From Zoogloea sp. (GTDB lineage: Bacteria > Pseudomonadota > Gammaproteobacteria > Burkholderiales > Rhodocyclaceae): a DNA stretch of 64,000 nt. The position numbers and the translations under genes are program-made. The notes beneath the pieces are model-generated. The model saw only the letters and a program-made list of their open reading frames with translations. It did not search any database and was not told the origin of the DNA. Of the stretch, positions 34,282 through 42,342 are shown one piece after another. Each line of letters begins with the position of its first letter. Position 1 is the first letter of the stretch. The DNA lies in NCBI GenBank assembly GCA_016703645.1, contig JADJBR010000007.1, positions 1,488,001 to 1,552,000 on the forward strand, read 5' to 3'.

Positions 34282-34407
34282 GGGAACCACGACACACCCG
34301 GAAGCCGATGTTGTTGTTACGGTTGTCGGGCGTGTTGTTGTTGCGGTTGGCAGCGCGGCAGTTGTCCGGATTGTTGTTCCAGGCCCCGCCGCGCAGCACA
34401 CGGGACA
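34282..34407 (-). repeat. DGR template repeat (TR), adenine-rich
   Basis: On the minus strand this reads with 12 AAC/AAT codons in the pattern [33 protein letters not shown], the classical form of an FGE-type TR in which AAY codons can be mutated without producing stops. It lies outside any gene: the open frame over it has no upstream FGE domain and runs into non-coding sequence after CRGS. Flanks diverge from the VRs immediately outside these limits (TCCCACATCGT here, TCCCCCATCGA in the VRs), which places the initiation-of-mutagenic-homing boundary at the GGTTCCC end. Confidence 0.95.
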
Positions 34408-34472
34408 GGTTTCAGGCCACCCCGCAGGCTCGCGCCTGCATGACCAGTATGGTCCATGGAGGCGATGGCCGC

Positions 34473-34502
34473 AAAAAAACCGGGCGGCGCTACGCGCCGC
34501 CC
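34473..34502 (-). terminator. GC-rich hairpin terminator after the VR3 receptor gene
   Basis: Stem gggcggcgc / gcgccgccc with a 3-nt loop followed on the minus strand by a T7 run. Third instance of the same 3' cassette. It separates the VR3 gene from the TR. Confidence 0.9.
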
Positions 34503-34508
34503 CAGTGC

Positions 34509-37496
34509 TCAGCGGCTCGGCGCTTCAGCGCCCAGCGGAGCGGCGTCCCGCGTTTCGATGGGGGAACCACGACACACACGGAAGCCGATGAAGTTGTCAC
34601 GGTAGTCGGGCGAGTAGTAGTCGCGGGAGGCAGCGCGGCAGAGGCCCGGAAGGTTGAACCAGGCCCCGCCGCGCAGCACACGGGACAGGTGGTCTTTATC
34701 GCCACGTCCAACTGGGTCTGTCTGTGAGGCCGAATCGAAGGGCGCACCAGCATCCTCAACCCACTCCAACACATTGCCGACCATGTTGTACAGCCCAAAT
34801 GGTGGCTCCCTGTCTTGCTTCTCTCCACGCTGGGTGACAGGCCATGGACCTTTTCCCTCAACACAATTGACATACCCTTCCTCGTAGCTTGCGCCCCACC
34901 AATAGGCCTTGCGGGTGTCACCACGTGCCGCGTACTCCCACTCGGCTTCCGTCGGCAGGCGCCATCTCGTCTTCGAGTCGGGGTAACGGGTATTAAGCCA
35001 TTCCAGGTAAACATTCGCATCACACCAGCTGATTTCGATTGCCGGAAGATTGAGATCTTCAAGTGAAGTGATTGGCGGGTATACCGGGGCGGGAACACCT
35101 CTGCATTCGACCCGCTGGCTGCCCTTCTCACCGGCGTTCCGCAGGAAGAAGAGGTACTCCCGGCGGGAGATCTCGAACTTGCCGAGGCTATAGGGCTTGG
35201 TCAGCGTCACGTCATGAACTGCATCCGACGCGCTACAGTTGAATTTGAAGCGTCTGGAGATGGGATTGCTTTCCTCGCCATCGAGGGGTTTGTCCTCGTC
35301 CCGCTTCGGGTCGCACCCCATCGCAAAGGTCACCGGACGGTCCGTGACGATATCCACAAGCGCGGGTGGGGGCGGGGTATCGATGCCCAGGCTCCATTGG
35401 ATATCGAGCCAGATGAGCGCCTTCGGATAATCATTCTTGTATGCCCAGCGTTCCAGCTCTTGGTAGTAAAGCCCAAATGCAATTCCCAACCCGGCCAACA
35501 CCCATAGCCCAGCATGCATGACGGCCGCTCGCCGGCTCCACCGCAAAAAACGCGCCTCCGCGCTGCCCGGATCGACCACCAGCGGACGATAGGCCGCCAG
35601 ATCCGTCCATCCGGCCAGATGCCACCAGCGCGCCAGCCCCCGGCTCTTGTTCCAGGCAAGGGCCTGCTTCTTCAGGCGGCGGAGCTGATCGCCACGGTCG
35701 GGATGGGCGGCGATGTAGTCAAAGAGCGTGGGCCAGTAGCCAAGCGGTTTGCCTTTGTCGTCCTTGCCCCGGGCACGGATCAGGGTTTCGTGGATCAGGT
35801 CCACGTGCCCAAGCAGTCTGCCCTCCCCATCCTTGATGGGCTTACCATCGGCGTCCCGCTCGGCGCTCACCACGATCAGGCGGAGGCCTTGATGGACCAT
35901 GGCGGGGGCGTTCTCGTCGGGATGGCCGGACAGGCGGCGCACGATGTGCTCGCCGACGTCGTCGCGCCCGGCGCCCGCGGTGAGGATGGCATCGCGCCGG
36001 CTGATGCGCTGGCGGGTGTTGCGCCCGTCGTCATTGACGCAGGTGAGGCGCAACAGCAGCTCCAGGGCACCTTGACGCCCCCGACCTGCAGCACTGACCT
36101 TCAACTTGATCTCGGCATCGATGCGGGTGAGCAGGCGGTCGGCCTGGCTGGCCAGGATGCCGGCCAGTTTGCCCAGGCTGCGATACTTCTCGCCACTGAG
36201 GCGTTTGCCTTCGGGGCCCTCCCGTTTTTCCCACAGCACGCTCAGGGCGTTTTCCACCAGCGGCAGGGCGCCGGCCATCTCCTCGCGGGCGTCTTCGAGG
36301 ATGGCGGTGCGCACCTCGCTCACATCCAGCCCGGCCAGGGTGGCGGGGCCGTCGATGACTTCACGCAAGCCCTGCTCGGAGATACTCGGCAGGAAGTATT
36401 GCCGACACGTGGTGTTGTACGGCCCACCCAGCCTGGGCAGTTGATCGAAGCGGTCGAGAAAGTCGGCACGAACGGTGGTGATCAGGAAAAATGGGCACCC
36501 CGGGTCTTGCAGGGCATGGGCCAGCAGGGCCTCGAAGGTGTTTCGCCCGGCCTCGTCGGCAAAGGTGAACAGCTCTTCAAACTGGTCGATGACCAGCAGG
36601 AAGGCCCGTCGCTGATCCGACCCGTAGGCGCGCAGGGCATAGGCCAGCTCGCGCTCGCCCCGCTCCAGTTGCGCCCGGCGCTTGCCGATGTCGCGTCGCT
36701 CCGGCGCGTCGATCAGGCCCCGCTCAAGGACTTCGGCGAGCATTTCAACCGGCTCCTGGCCGGGCACCATGGGGCCGAGAAGCGTCCACTGCTCAACGCC
36801 GGTGCGGGCCCACAGGGCGCCGCTGCGGATCATGGGCATGAGGCCGGCCTGCACCAGGGACGACTTGCCCGCGCCGCTGTTGCCCGTGACCTGCAGCCAG
36901 CGGGCGTACTGGGATCGGCCGTAGCCGGCAAGCTGGGTGGGGTCGGCCTCGGTGGCATCGCCCAGCAGGGCCAGGGCGGCCAGGGTTTCGCTGCGGCGGC
37001 CAAAGAATTGCTGGGTGTGCTCCTGGGTAAATGCGCCGAGGCCGCGGAAGGGATTGCCCTCAAAGATCGGTCGGGTGGCCTTGAGCGCGTGGCGGGTACG
37101 CAGGGCTTCGATCAGTGGTTCGGGAAGTGCGGAGACGCCGTCCCAGGGGGTGGCCTGAAACAGGGCCAGGAAGGGCGGCAGGTTTTCGGGTGCGGCACCG
37201 GGGAGCAGGATGGGGAAGATGGGCAGGCGTTCGGCCTCATCATGGGGCTGGTGATGGCGGATCAACGCCACCTCGACCTCGGCGCCAATCCAGCGCTGCA
37301 CCCCATCCCGCCCCACCTGGACGACAAAGGCGTCGCAGTGCCCAACGGCCGTCTGCAGGCGGCCGAGCCAACGGTCGCCCGCACGCAGGGACATATCGTC
37401 CTTGAAGACCTGCAGGCCTTTCGCTTCGAGGGCTTCTCTCAGTGCATTGGCCGCCTTGTCGTCGTTGCGGCTGTAACTGAGGAATATCTCGCTCAT
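34509..37496 (-). CDS. TIR-nSTAND1 NTPase-TM-FGE receptor, DGR target VR3
   Basis: 995 residues from the ATG at 37496, with GGGAG 8 nt upstream. Residues 1-135 are a TIR domain (EIFLSYSRNDDKA, GDRWLGRLQTAVG, QRWIGAEVEVAL with Glu73). The nSTAND1 NTPase has Walker A GNSGAGKS (205-212) and LLVIDQFEELFTF. A helical region ends in ALAWNKSRGLARWWHLAGW, and a single membrane helix lies near residue 715 (HAGLWVLAGLGIAFGLYY). The FGE domain (about 745-995) has FEISRREYLFFLRNAG, ISWCDANVYLEWLNTR, LPTEAEWEYAARG, NMVGNVLEWVEDAG and SRVLRGGAW, and ends in VR3. The membrane helix between NTPase and FGE suggests the diversified sensor is held at or outside the membrane, unlike the VR1 and VR2 receptors. 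It is divergent from a TIR gene, 149 bp apart. Confidence 0.93.
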   Translation of the reverse strand: MSEIFLSYSRNDDKAANALREALEAKGLQVFKDDMSLRAGDRWLGRLQTAVGHCDAFVVQVGRDGVQRWIGAEVEVALIRHHQPHDEAERLPIFPILLPGAAPENLPPFLALFQATPWDGVSALPEPLIEALRTRHALKATRPIFEGNPFRGLGAFTQEHTQQFFGRRSETLAALALLGDATEADPTQLAGYGRSQYARWLQVTGNSGAGKSSLVQAGLMPMIRSGALWARTGVEQWTLLGPMVPGQEPVEMLAEVLERGLIDAPERRDIGKRRAQLERGERELAYALRAYGSDQRRAFLLVIDQFEELFTFADEAGRNTFEALLAHALQDPGCPFFLITTVRADFLDRFDQLPRLGGPYNTTCRQYFLPSISEQGLREVIDGPATLAGLDVSEVRTAILEDAREEMAGALPLVENALSVLWEKREGPEGKRLSGEKYRSLGKLAGILASQADRLLTRIDAEIKLKVSAAGRGRQGALELLLRLTCVNDDGRNTRQRISRRDAILTAGAGRDDVGEHIVRRLSGHPDENAPAMVHQGLRLIVVSAERDADGKPIKDGEGRLLGHVDLIHETLIRARGKDDKGKPLGYWPTLFDYIAAHPDRGDQLRRLKKQALAWNKSRGLARWWHLAGWTDLAAYRPLVVDPGSAEARFLRWSRRAAVMHAGLWVLAGLGIAFGLYYQELERWAYKNDYPKALIWLDIQWSLGIDTPPPPALVDIVTDRPVTFAMGCDPKRDEDKPLDGEESNPISRRFKFNCSASDAVHDVTLTKPYSLGKFEISRREYLFFLRNAGEKGSQRVECRGVPAPVYPPITSLEDLNLPAIEISWCDANVYLEWLNTRYPDSKTRWRLPTEAEWEYAARGDTRKAYWWGASYEEGYVNCVEGKGPWPVTQRGEKQDREPPFGLYNMVGNVLEWVEDAGAPFDSASQTDPVGRGDKDHLSRVLRGGAWFNLPGLCRAASRDYYSPDYRDNFIGFRVCRGSPIETRDAAPLGAEAPSR
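34562..34687 (-). repeat. DGR variable repeat VR3
   Basis: 126 bp. In the core all 17 differences from the TR are at TR adenines. One further difference (C to A on the plus strand) lies in the conserved CACACCCGG end. Encodes FNLPGLCRAASRDYYSPD to IGFRVCRGS. Only about 155 bp separate it from the TR. Confidence 0.95.
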
Positions 37497-37645
37497 GGGC
37501 ATGACTCCCGGTTGACACTGGCGGCTACGTCGAAAACACGTTTCACACAAAGTATGCCATTCAGGATGCACCGGCGCTCGTCGGAGCGGAGCACAATGCA
37601 GACGGGGAATGAGCCTGTCTTGAACCTGACTTCGGAGCTTGTGCC

Positions 37646-38290
37646 ATGAAATACGACGTCTTTCTCTCCCATTCCAGCAAAGACAAGTCTGATGTGGATC
37701 GGGTCCGGGATGAATTGACCGGGCTGGGATACCGCGTGTGCGTTGACTATGAGGTCCTCCCGGCGATCCGACCGGAGGACGTGACGAGGGAAACCGCTAA
37801 CGCGCTGGTGGAGGCCATGCGGGATTGTTCATCCCTGATCTACGTGTTGTCGCCTGGCTCTGCTTCGTCCCAGTGGATGCCTTGGGAGATGGGCTTCTTC
37901 GACGGGGCCAACGGTACGGTCTTTATCTGGCCTGTGGATGGCGAGGCCGAGGCCTACGCAAAGGACCGCCGCTATGTGGACCTGTATGCAAAGATCCCGG
38001 TCGAGGGGCGCAGGAAGTTCCTGGAGCAGTTTCTCCCCCGGGAACCTCGCCCTAAGGTGGTGGCGTGCCCACCCGTGGCCCCCGTCGATTTTCAGCCTCG
38101 CCCGCCAAAGCTTTTCGGGTTTGGTCAGGAGAAAGCCACCGAAGGCTTCGGACAGCGCCTTCCAGCGATGATGTCCGACCCAGAACAGGCCATGCAGGCC
38201 GCAACCGAAATTGCGATTGCCTGGTGGCGCCTATGGGGGCTGATGCCTCGTCCCCAGCGACCGGGTGACATGCATGGGGAAGAGCGCTAA
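37646..38290 (+). CDS. Stand-alone TIR domain protein
   Basis: 214 residues. The TIR domain fills residues 1-135: YDVFLSHSSKDKSDVDRV, then VCVDYEVLPAI, then SSLIYVLSPGSASSQWMPWE with Glu81 in the position of the NADase glutamate, and VFIWPVDGE. The rest is a short extension with a hydrophobic helix (AATEIAIAWWRLWGLM) at the C terminus. It is the first gene of a rightward group with DUF2235, double-TIR and SLOG-like genes; the gap to the next start is 142 bp. Possible NAD hydrolase or signalling-nucleotide cyclase. Confidence 0.88.
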   Translation: MKYDVFLSHSSKDKSDVDRVRDELTGLGYRVCVDYEVLPAIRPEDVTRETANALVEAMRDCSSLIYVLSPGSASSQWMPWEMGFFDGANGTVFIWPVDGEAEAYAKDRRYVDLYAKIPVEGRRKFLEQFLPREPRPKVVACPPVAPVDFQPRPPKLFGFGQEKATEGFGQRLPAMMSDPEQAMQAATEIAIAWWRLWGLMPRPQRPGDMHGEER

Positions 38291-38432
38291 GCACATTCCA
38301 GCCCAACCGTGGCCGGCCCCCTCGGCAAGTGCCAATCTGACCTCCATAGACCGTCGTCTTAGTCATTTGCCATTGAAAACGGGGGCAACCTGTGCTTCCC
38401 TGAAAGCTCCACCACCTGAGAGCACCCCCAAC

Positions 38433-39971
38433 ATGGCAAAGAATCTGATCGTCTGCTGCGACGGCACCTGGAACACGCCGGAGCAGCGGGAAGGTGGGCA
38501 GCCCTGCCCCACCAATGTGGTCAAACTCTACAACCTCAGCATTTCGGATGACACCCAGCTCAAGTATTACCACCCGGGCGTGGGCACCAAAGGTGGCATT
38601 GCCGACCGCATCTTTGGCGGCGGGCTGGGTGCTGGGCTGAGCCGCAACATCCAGAGTGCCTACGAATGGCTGTGCCGGCACTATGTGTGCGGTGATCGCA
38701 TCTTTCTGTTCGGCTTCAGCCGTGGGGCCTATACGGCGCGCAGCCTGGGCGGGTTCATCGGTCGCTGCGGCCTGCTGGACCTCTCCACCCTCACCGACAA
38801 GGAGGCCTGGGAGCGGATCGCCAACGTATATGAGAAGGGCTATCGCCAGTCGAATCCCAAAGGCAAGTGGCCCGCCGCCTATCGCTTCATCCCCGGCCCG
38901 CTGGCGGACGGGAAGGCGGACATCCACATGATCGGGGTGTGGGATACGGTTGGCGCCCTGGGGGTGCCCGACGATCTGATTCTGCTCGATCAGGTGCTGG
39001 ATGACCCCAGGAACTACCGCTTTCACGACACCAAACTCAGCCCCATCGTTCGCCACGGACGGCATGCGGTGGGCATGGACGAGATGCGGGCGAGCTTTGC
39101 GCCCACACTTTGGGATACCGACAGCCCGCGGCCGGACGACGGGAGCTTCAAGCAGCAGTGGTTCGCCGGCGTTCATTCGGATGTGGGGGGTGGCTACGTG
39201 GAGTCGGGGCTCTCCGACTGCACCCTCAAGTGGATGGTCGATGAAGCGGTGGCAGTCGGGCTCCAGGTGAATCCCGCGCTGCTGGCACAGATCCAGCCCA
39301 ATCCACGCGGCGTTCTGCACGACTCGGCCACCGGAATATGGGAACACCTGCGCACCCTGCCCCGCGCAACCCCCCTCATCACCCCTGCGCAGGTCGGCGA
39401 GACGGTGTCGCCCCAGGTCATCGACCGCCACGTGGTGCCGCCGCTGACCCAGGCGCCTTACTGGCCCACCCGGGTGCTGGCCGTGGGCGAGGAGGTGAGC
39501 GTCGAGGTATTCGCCCGCCCCCACTGGAACGCGACCGGCATCTATCTGGAAAAAGATGCGACCTACGGCTTCAGCGCCCGCGGGGAATGGATAGACAGCA
39601 CCATCGTCTGCGGGCCGGATGGTGCCTGCAAGGCCAAGTTCAAACTGGGCAAACTGGCGCAGACCTTCGGCAACCTGCTGGGCGAAGTGGAGGAGATGTA
39701 TAAAGACCTTACCGATAAAGCCGGTGCCGACTGGTGGGGAACCAAGCGGCAGGAAGATGCGGACTGGTTCCAGCTGATGGGAATGATCGCCAACCAGCCG
39801 AATGCCGACGGGAGTGGTACCCCCACCGAAGGGCAGTACATCGTGATCGGTAGGGATGCCATTGATACCGCAGAAGGTCCGGGCTATCTGTACTGCTTTG
39901 CCAATGACGCCTGGAAGTTCTATGGCAACAATCGGGGTAAGGTTACGCTGACCATCAAACGCGTGAAGTAA
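38433..39971 (+). CDS. DUF2235 alpha/beta hydrolase (Tle1-like phospholipase) with LecA-like C-terminal domain
   Basis: 512 residues from the ATG at 38433. The DUF2235 domain shows LIVCCDGTWNTPEQ, NVVKLYNL, the nucleophile elbow FLFGFSRGAYTARSLGGF (Ser), MIGVWDTVGALGVP (Asp) and FAGVHSDVGGGY (His), so the triad is complete. The family includes Tle1 phospholipase effectors of type VI secretion. The C-terminal 130 residues (YGFSARGEWIDS to the end) form a beta sandwich resembling the LecA/PA-IL galactose-binding fold: GQYIVIGRDAID, then GYLYCFANDAWKFYGNN, then GKVTLTIKRV. No signal peptide. It lies 14 nt before the double-TIR gene. A membrane-lipid-attacking effector of the conflict locus is plausible. 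Confidence 0.87.
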   Translation: MAKNLIVCCDGTWNTPEQREGGQPCPTNVVKLYNLSISDDTQLKYYHPGVGTKGGIADRIFGGGLGAGLSRNIQSAYEWLCRHYVCGDRIFLFGFSRGAYTARSLGGFIGRCGLLDLSTLTDKEAWERIANVYEKGYRQSNPKGKWPAAYRFIPGPLADGKADIHMIGVWDTVGALGVPDDLILLDQVLDDPRNYRFHDTKLSPIVRHGRHAVGMDEMRASFAPTLWDTDSPRPDDGSFKQQWFAGVHSDVGGGYVESGLSDCTLKWMVDEAVAVGLQVNPALLAQIQPNPRGVLHDSATGIWEHLRTLPRATPLITPAQVGETVSPQVIDRHVVPPLTQAPYWPTRVLAVGEEVSVEVFARPHWNATGIYLEKDATYGFSARGEWIDSTIVCGPDGACKAKFKLGKLAQTFGNLLGEVEEMYKDLTDKAGADWWGTKRQEDADWFQLMGMIANQPNADGSGTPTEGQYIVIGRDAIDTAEGPGYLYCFANDAWKFYGNNRGKVTLTIKRVK

Positions 39972-39985
39972 ACACAAGGCCCACC

Positions 39986-41260
39986 ATGGCAACTGAAGAG
40001 ATTCCCGAGGTCTATGTGCTGTGGCACCCGGCCTTTCCGAACGGAGAGGCCCTTGCCCAGCGGATCTATCGCTGGGTGAGGCCCAAGGGCCTCGGGCCAC
40101 AGGTTTTCTATCGGAGCCTTCCGGCCCCGGAGGCCTCCCCGGGCGGTCTGCCGCCGCCCATCCCCCGGGACAGCCGGGCCGGCCTGGATACCAAGCTTGT
40201 CGCGCGCTACCCTCAATCCAGCATGGACAACCTTCAAGTGGTGATCCTGCTGATCGACGCCCATCTGATCGCGGACCCCGCGTGGCGGCAGTGGATCAGC
40301 GGCCTGGCGGCATCGGCCCAGGCGTCCAAACGCGTCGTCTTGCCAGTGGCACTCGACAGCACCGCCTACAACGTGCCACCCACCATGCACGCCCTGAATT
40401 TCCTGCGGCCAGCGGGGCTGCCCGCCCCCGGCCTTGTCGGCGCCCAATGGGAAAACACACAGCTGGAAACCGTTGCCCGATCGCTTCTCAAGCAGCTCAC
40501 CGAAACGCTCTGCGACCTGCTCCTGCAGTTTGACGACTTTCGCAGCGGCGCCGCGCCGCTTGAGGCCCGCCGCTCGAAGGTGAAGATCTTCCTGAGCCAC
40601 GCCAAGGCCGACGGCACGGAGCCCGCCCGACGCATCCGCGACTACATCTACAGCCAGACCCAGATCGCCGCCTTCTTCGACGAAAACGACATCCCCTTCG
40701 GCGCCCTCTTCGACAAGGTTCTGGACGGGAATATCGCCGGCAGCAGCCGTGCCACCGCCCTGATCGTGGTGCGCAGCGCCCGCTACGTTGATCGGCCGTG
40801 GTGTCGGCGTGAGCTCGCCGAGTTTCGTCGACCGCGCCAGGATCTGTCAGTAAAGGCGCGCAAGACCCAGTTCTGGACCATCAATCCGGTGCTGGTTGTG
40901 GATGCGCTGGCGGACGGTGCGCACACCTTCTGCATGCCGGAACTGGGCAATGCGCCGTGCATCCGCTGGTCCGCTGCGATCCCGATGCAAGAGGAGCAGA
41001 TCGTCACCACCACCCTGCGGGACGTGCAACTGGCGGCCCACCACCAGGCGCTTGGGCGCCGCATGCCGGACGAGGAAGATTGCATCGTGCTCAACTGGCT
41101 GCCCGATGCGGCAAGCCTGCTGCACATCCCCGACATCCGGTCGAACGCCCCGCGGCGTGTGTTCTACCCCGGGCGGGATCTGTCCGGCCCCGAACTGCGG
41201 AACCTGACCGATTTCTTCCCGAATGTCCGCTTCATCAGTTTTGATCGGATCGCACCATGA
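39986..41260 (+). CDS. Two-domain TIR-like protein
   Basis: 424 residues. The N-terminal part (about 8-170) is a divergent TIR-like domain (VYVLWHPAFPNGEALAQRIY, LQVVILLIDAHLIADPAWRQ). The second TIR domain (about 198-345) is clearer: KVKIFLSHAKADGTEPARRI, AAFFDENDIPFGALFDKVL, RPWCRRELAEFRRP with the acidic residue. A C-terminal segment (about 350-424) holds CIVLNWLPDAASLL and a Rossmann-like end (RVFYPGRDLSGPEL). The stop overlaps the start of the SLOG-like gene (ATGA). TIR plus SLOG pairs are typical of NAD-derived signalling systems such as Thoeris (ThsB TIR with ThsA SIR2-SLOG), so this gene may make the signal sensed by the next. Confidence 0.85.
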   Translation: MATEEIPEVYVLWHPAFPNGEALAQRIYRWVRPKGLGPQVFYRSLPAPEASPGGLPPPIPRDSRAGLDTKLVARYPQSSMDNLQVVILLIDAHLIADPAWRQWISGLAASAQASKRVVLPVALDSTAYNVPPTMHALNFLRPAGLPAPGLVGAQWENTQLETVARSLLKQLTETLCDLLLQFDDFRSGAAPLEARRSKVKIFLSHAKADGTEPARRIRDYIYSQTQIAAFFDENDIPFGALFDKVLDGNIAGSSRATALIVVRSARYVDRPWCRRELAEFRRPRQDLSVKARKTQFWTINPVLVVDALADGAHTFCMPELGNAPCIRWSAAIPMQEEQIVTTTLRDVQLAAHHQALGRRMPDEEDCIVLNWLPDAASLLHIPDIRSNAPRRVFYPGRDLSGPELRNLTDFFPNVRFISFDRIAP

Positions 41261-42342
41261 GTCTCAGCGACTTACAACAACAGCCCACGTCGAGCCCGCT
41301 TGTCGCGATTTCGGTGTCCTTCGAGCGGGACAATCTCCTGGCGCGGGGTCTCGGGCTGGACCATCTCAAGGAATTGCTCGTTCGCCTGACTCGCCCCCTG
41401 CTGCGACAGGGCGTCAGCCTGGCCTATGGGGGCCACTGGGATGAGCGGGAAGACAACTTCACCTACGAGTTGCTGCGCCTCGTCAGCGCCGAGCAAGCGG
41501 ACGAAACCGAGCACAGGATGGCAAGTGCCCCCCCGGCCACCATCGGGAATGAATGCCTGCCCGAAAGGCCATCGGCCGGACGCCTGATCAATCACGCGGC
41601 ATGGCCCCACTATCTGAAGATCACACCATCAATCGAGGCCCAATGGATCAACTGTTGCCGGATCGTGCGGGTAACGCCAGTCATGGCGGGCATCGAGCCC
41701 GGAGAGACGGTTACTGCAGATCGATTGGTCGTAAGGCCGGATGACGAGGACTACCCGGCGCTGGCGCTGTTACATGGCGCGCGGTGTCTGAGTACCATGC
41801 GCCAGCTCATGATGCGCGGCGTTTCGCTGCCCATCGCTGATTCAGAGCGCCCGGACGCCATCCAGCCCATTTCTGCTCGCATCGTGCTGGGCGGCAAGCT
41901 GACCGGCTACCAGGGTTTCGTGCCCGGGATTTTCGAGGAAGCGCTGCTCAGCCTGGAATCACGCAGTCCAGTTTATCTCCTGGGTGGATTCGGCGGAGCA
42001 ACCGAAGCACTGGCGGAGGCGCTGCTTGCCGCCCCTTCAGCGGCTAAGCCAGATGCCCTGCGGGAGGCCTGGCAGCGCCAGAACACCCCGCTACTTGCGC
42101 GATTGCAGGATGCCTGTGCATCCAACCCGCACCCGGCATCCGTGCGCAAGACTTCAGAACTCCTGAGCGCACTGGACGCGGCGATAAGCAAAGCCCAAGG
42201 TAATCTGGACAAAGCACTCAATAATGGCCTGAGCCTTACAGAAAATGAAACTCTGCTCACGACCCGCGACATGCGGGAGGCGCTGGGTCTTGTACATGAG
42301 GGCCTCGCCCGGTTGGGCTTGATGAAGGCGTTACAGGATTGA
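41257..42342 (+). CDS. SLOG-like nucleotide-sensor protein
   Basis: 361 residues, coupled to the double-TIR gene. The N-terminal 250 residues look like a SLOG (LOG/DprA-like Rossmann) domain: LVAISVSFERDNLLARG, LLRQGVSLAYGGHWDERED (Gly-rich nucleotide loop), RCLSTMRQLMMRG, ARIVLGGKLTGYQGFVPGI, and SPVYLLGGFGGATEALAEAL (second Gly-rich turn). The C-terminal 90 residues are helical and include ISKAQGNLDKALNNG. SLOG domains bind NAD-derived or other nucleotide signals in TIR systems; ligand and output are unknown. It is the last island gene before the tRNA. Confidence 0.8.
   Translation: MSLSDLQQQPTSSPLVAISVSFERDNLLARGLGLDHLKELLVRLTRPLLRQGVSLAYGGHWDEREDNFTYELLRLVSAEQADETEHRMASAPPATIGNECLPERPSAGRLINHAAWPHYLKITPSIEAQWINCCRIVRVTPVMAGIEPGETVTADRLVVRPDDEDYPALALLHGARCLSTMRQLMMRGVSLPIADSERPDAIQPISARIVLGGKLTGYQGFVPGIFEEALLSLESRSPVYLLGGFGGATEALAEALLAAPSAAKPDALREAWQRQNTPLLARLQDACASNPHPASVRKTSELLSALDAAISKAQGNLDKALNNGLSLTENETLLTTRDMREALGLVHEGLARLGLMKALQD

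Noticed and set aside
33899-34399. Open frame starting LRGGAWNNN as a gene
   Set aside because: It is the DGR template repeat. The AAY-rich codons match the VRs, no FGE domain precedes it, and the sequence after CRGS is low-quality coding that runs into antisense avd.
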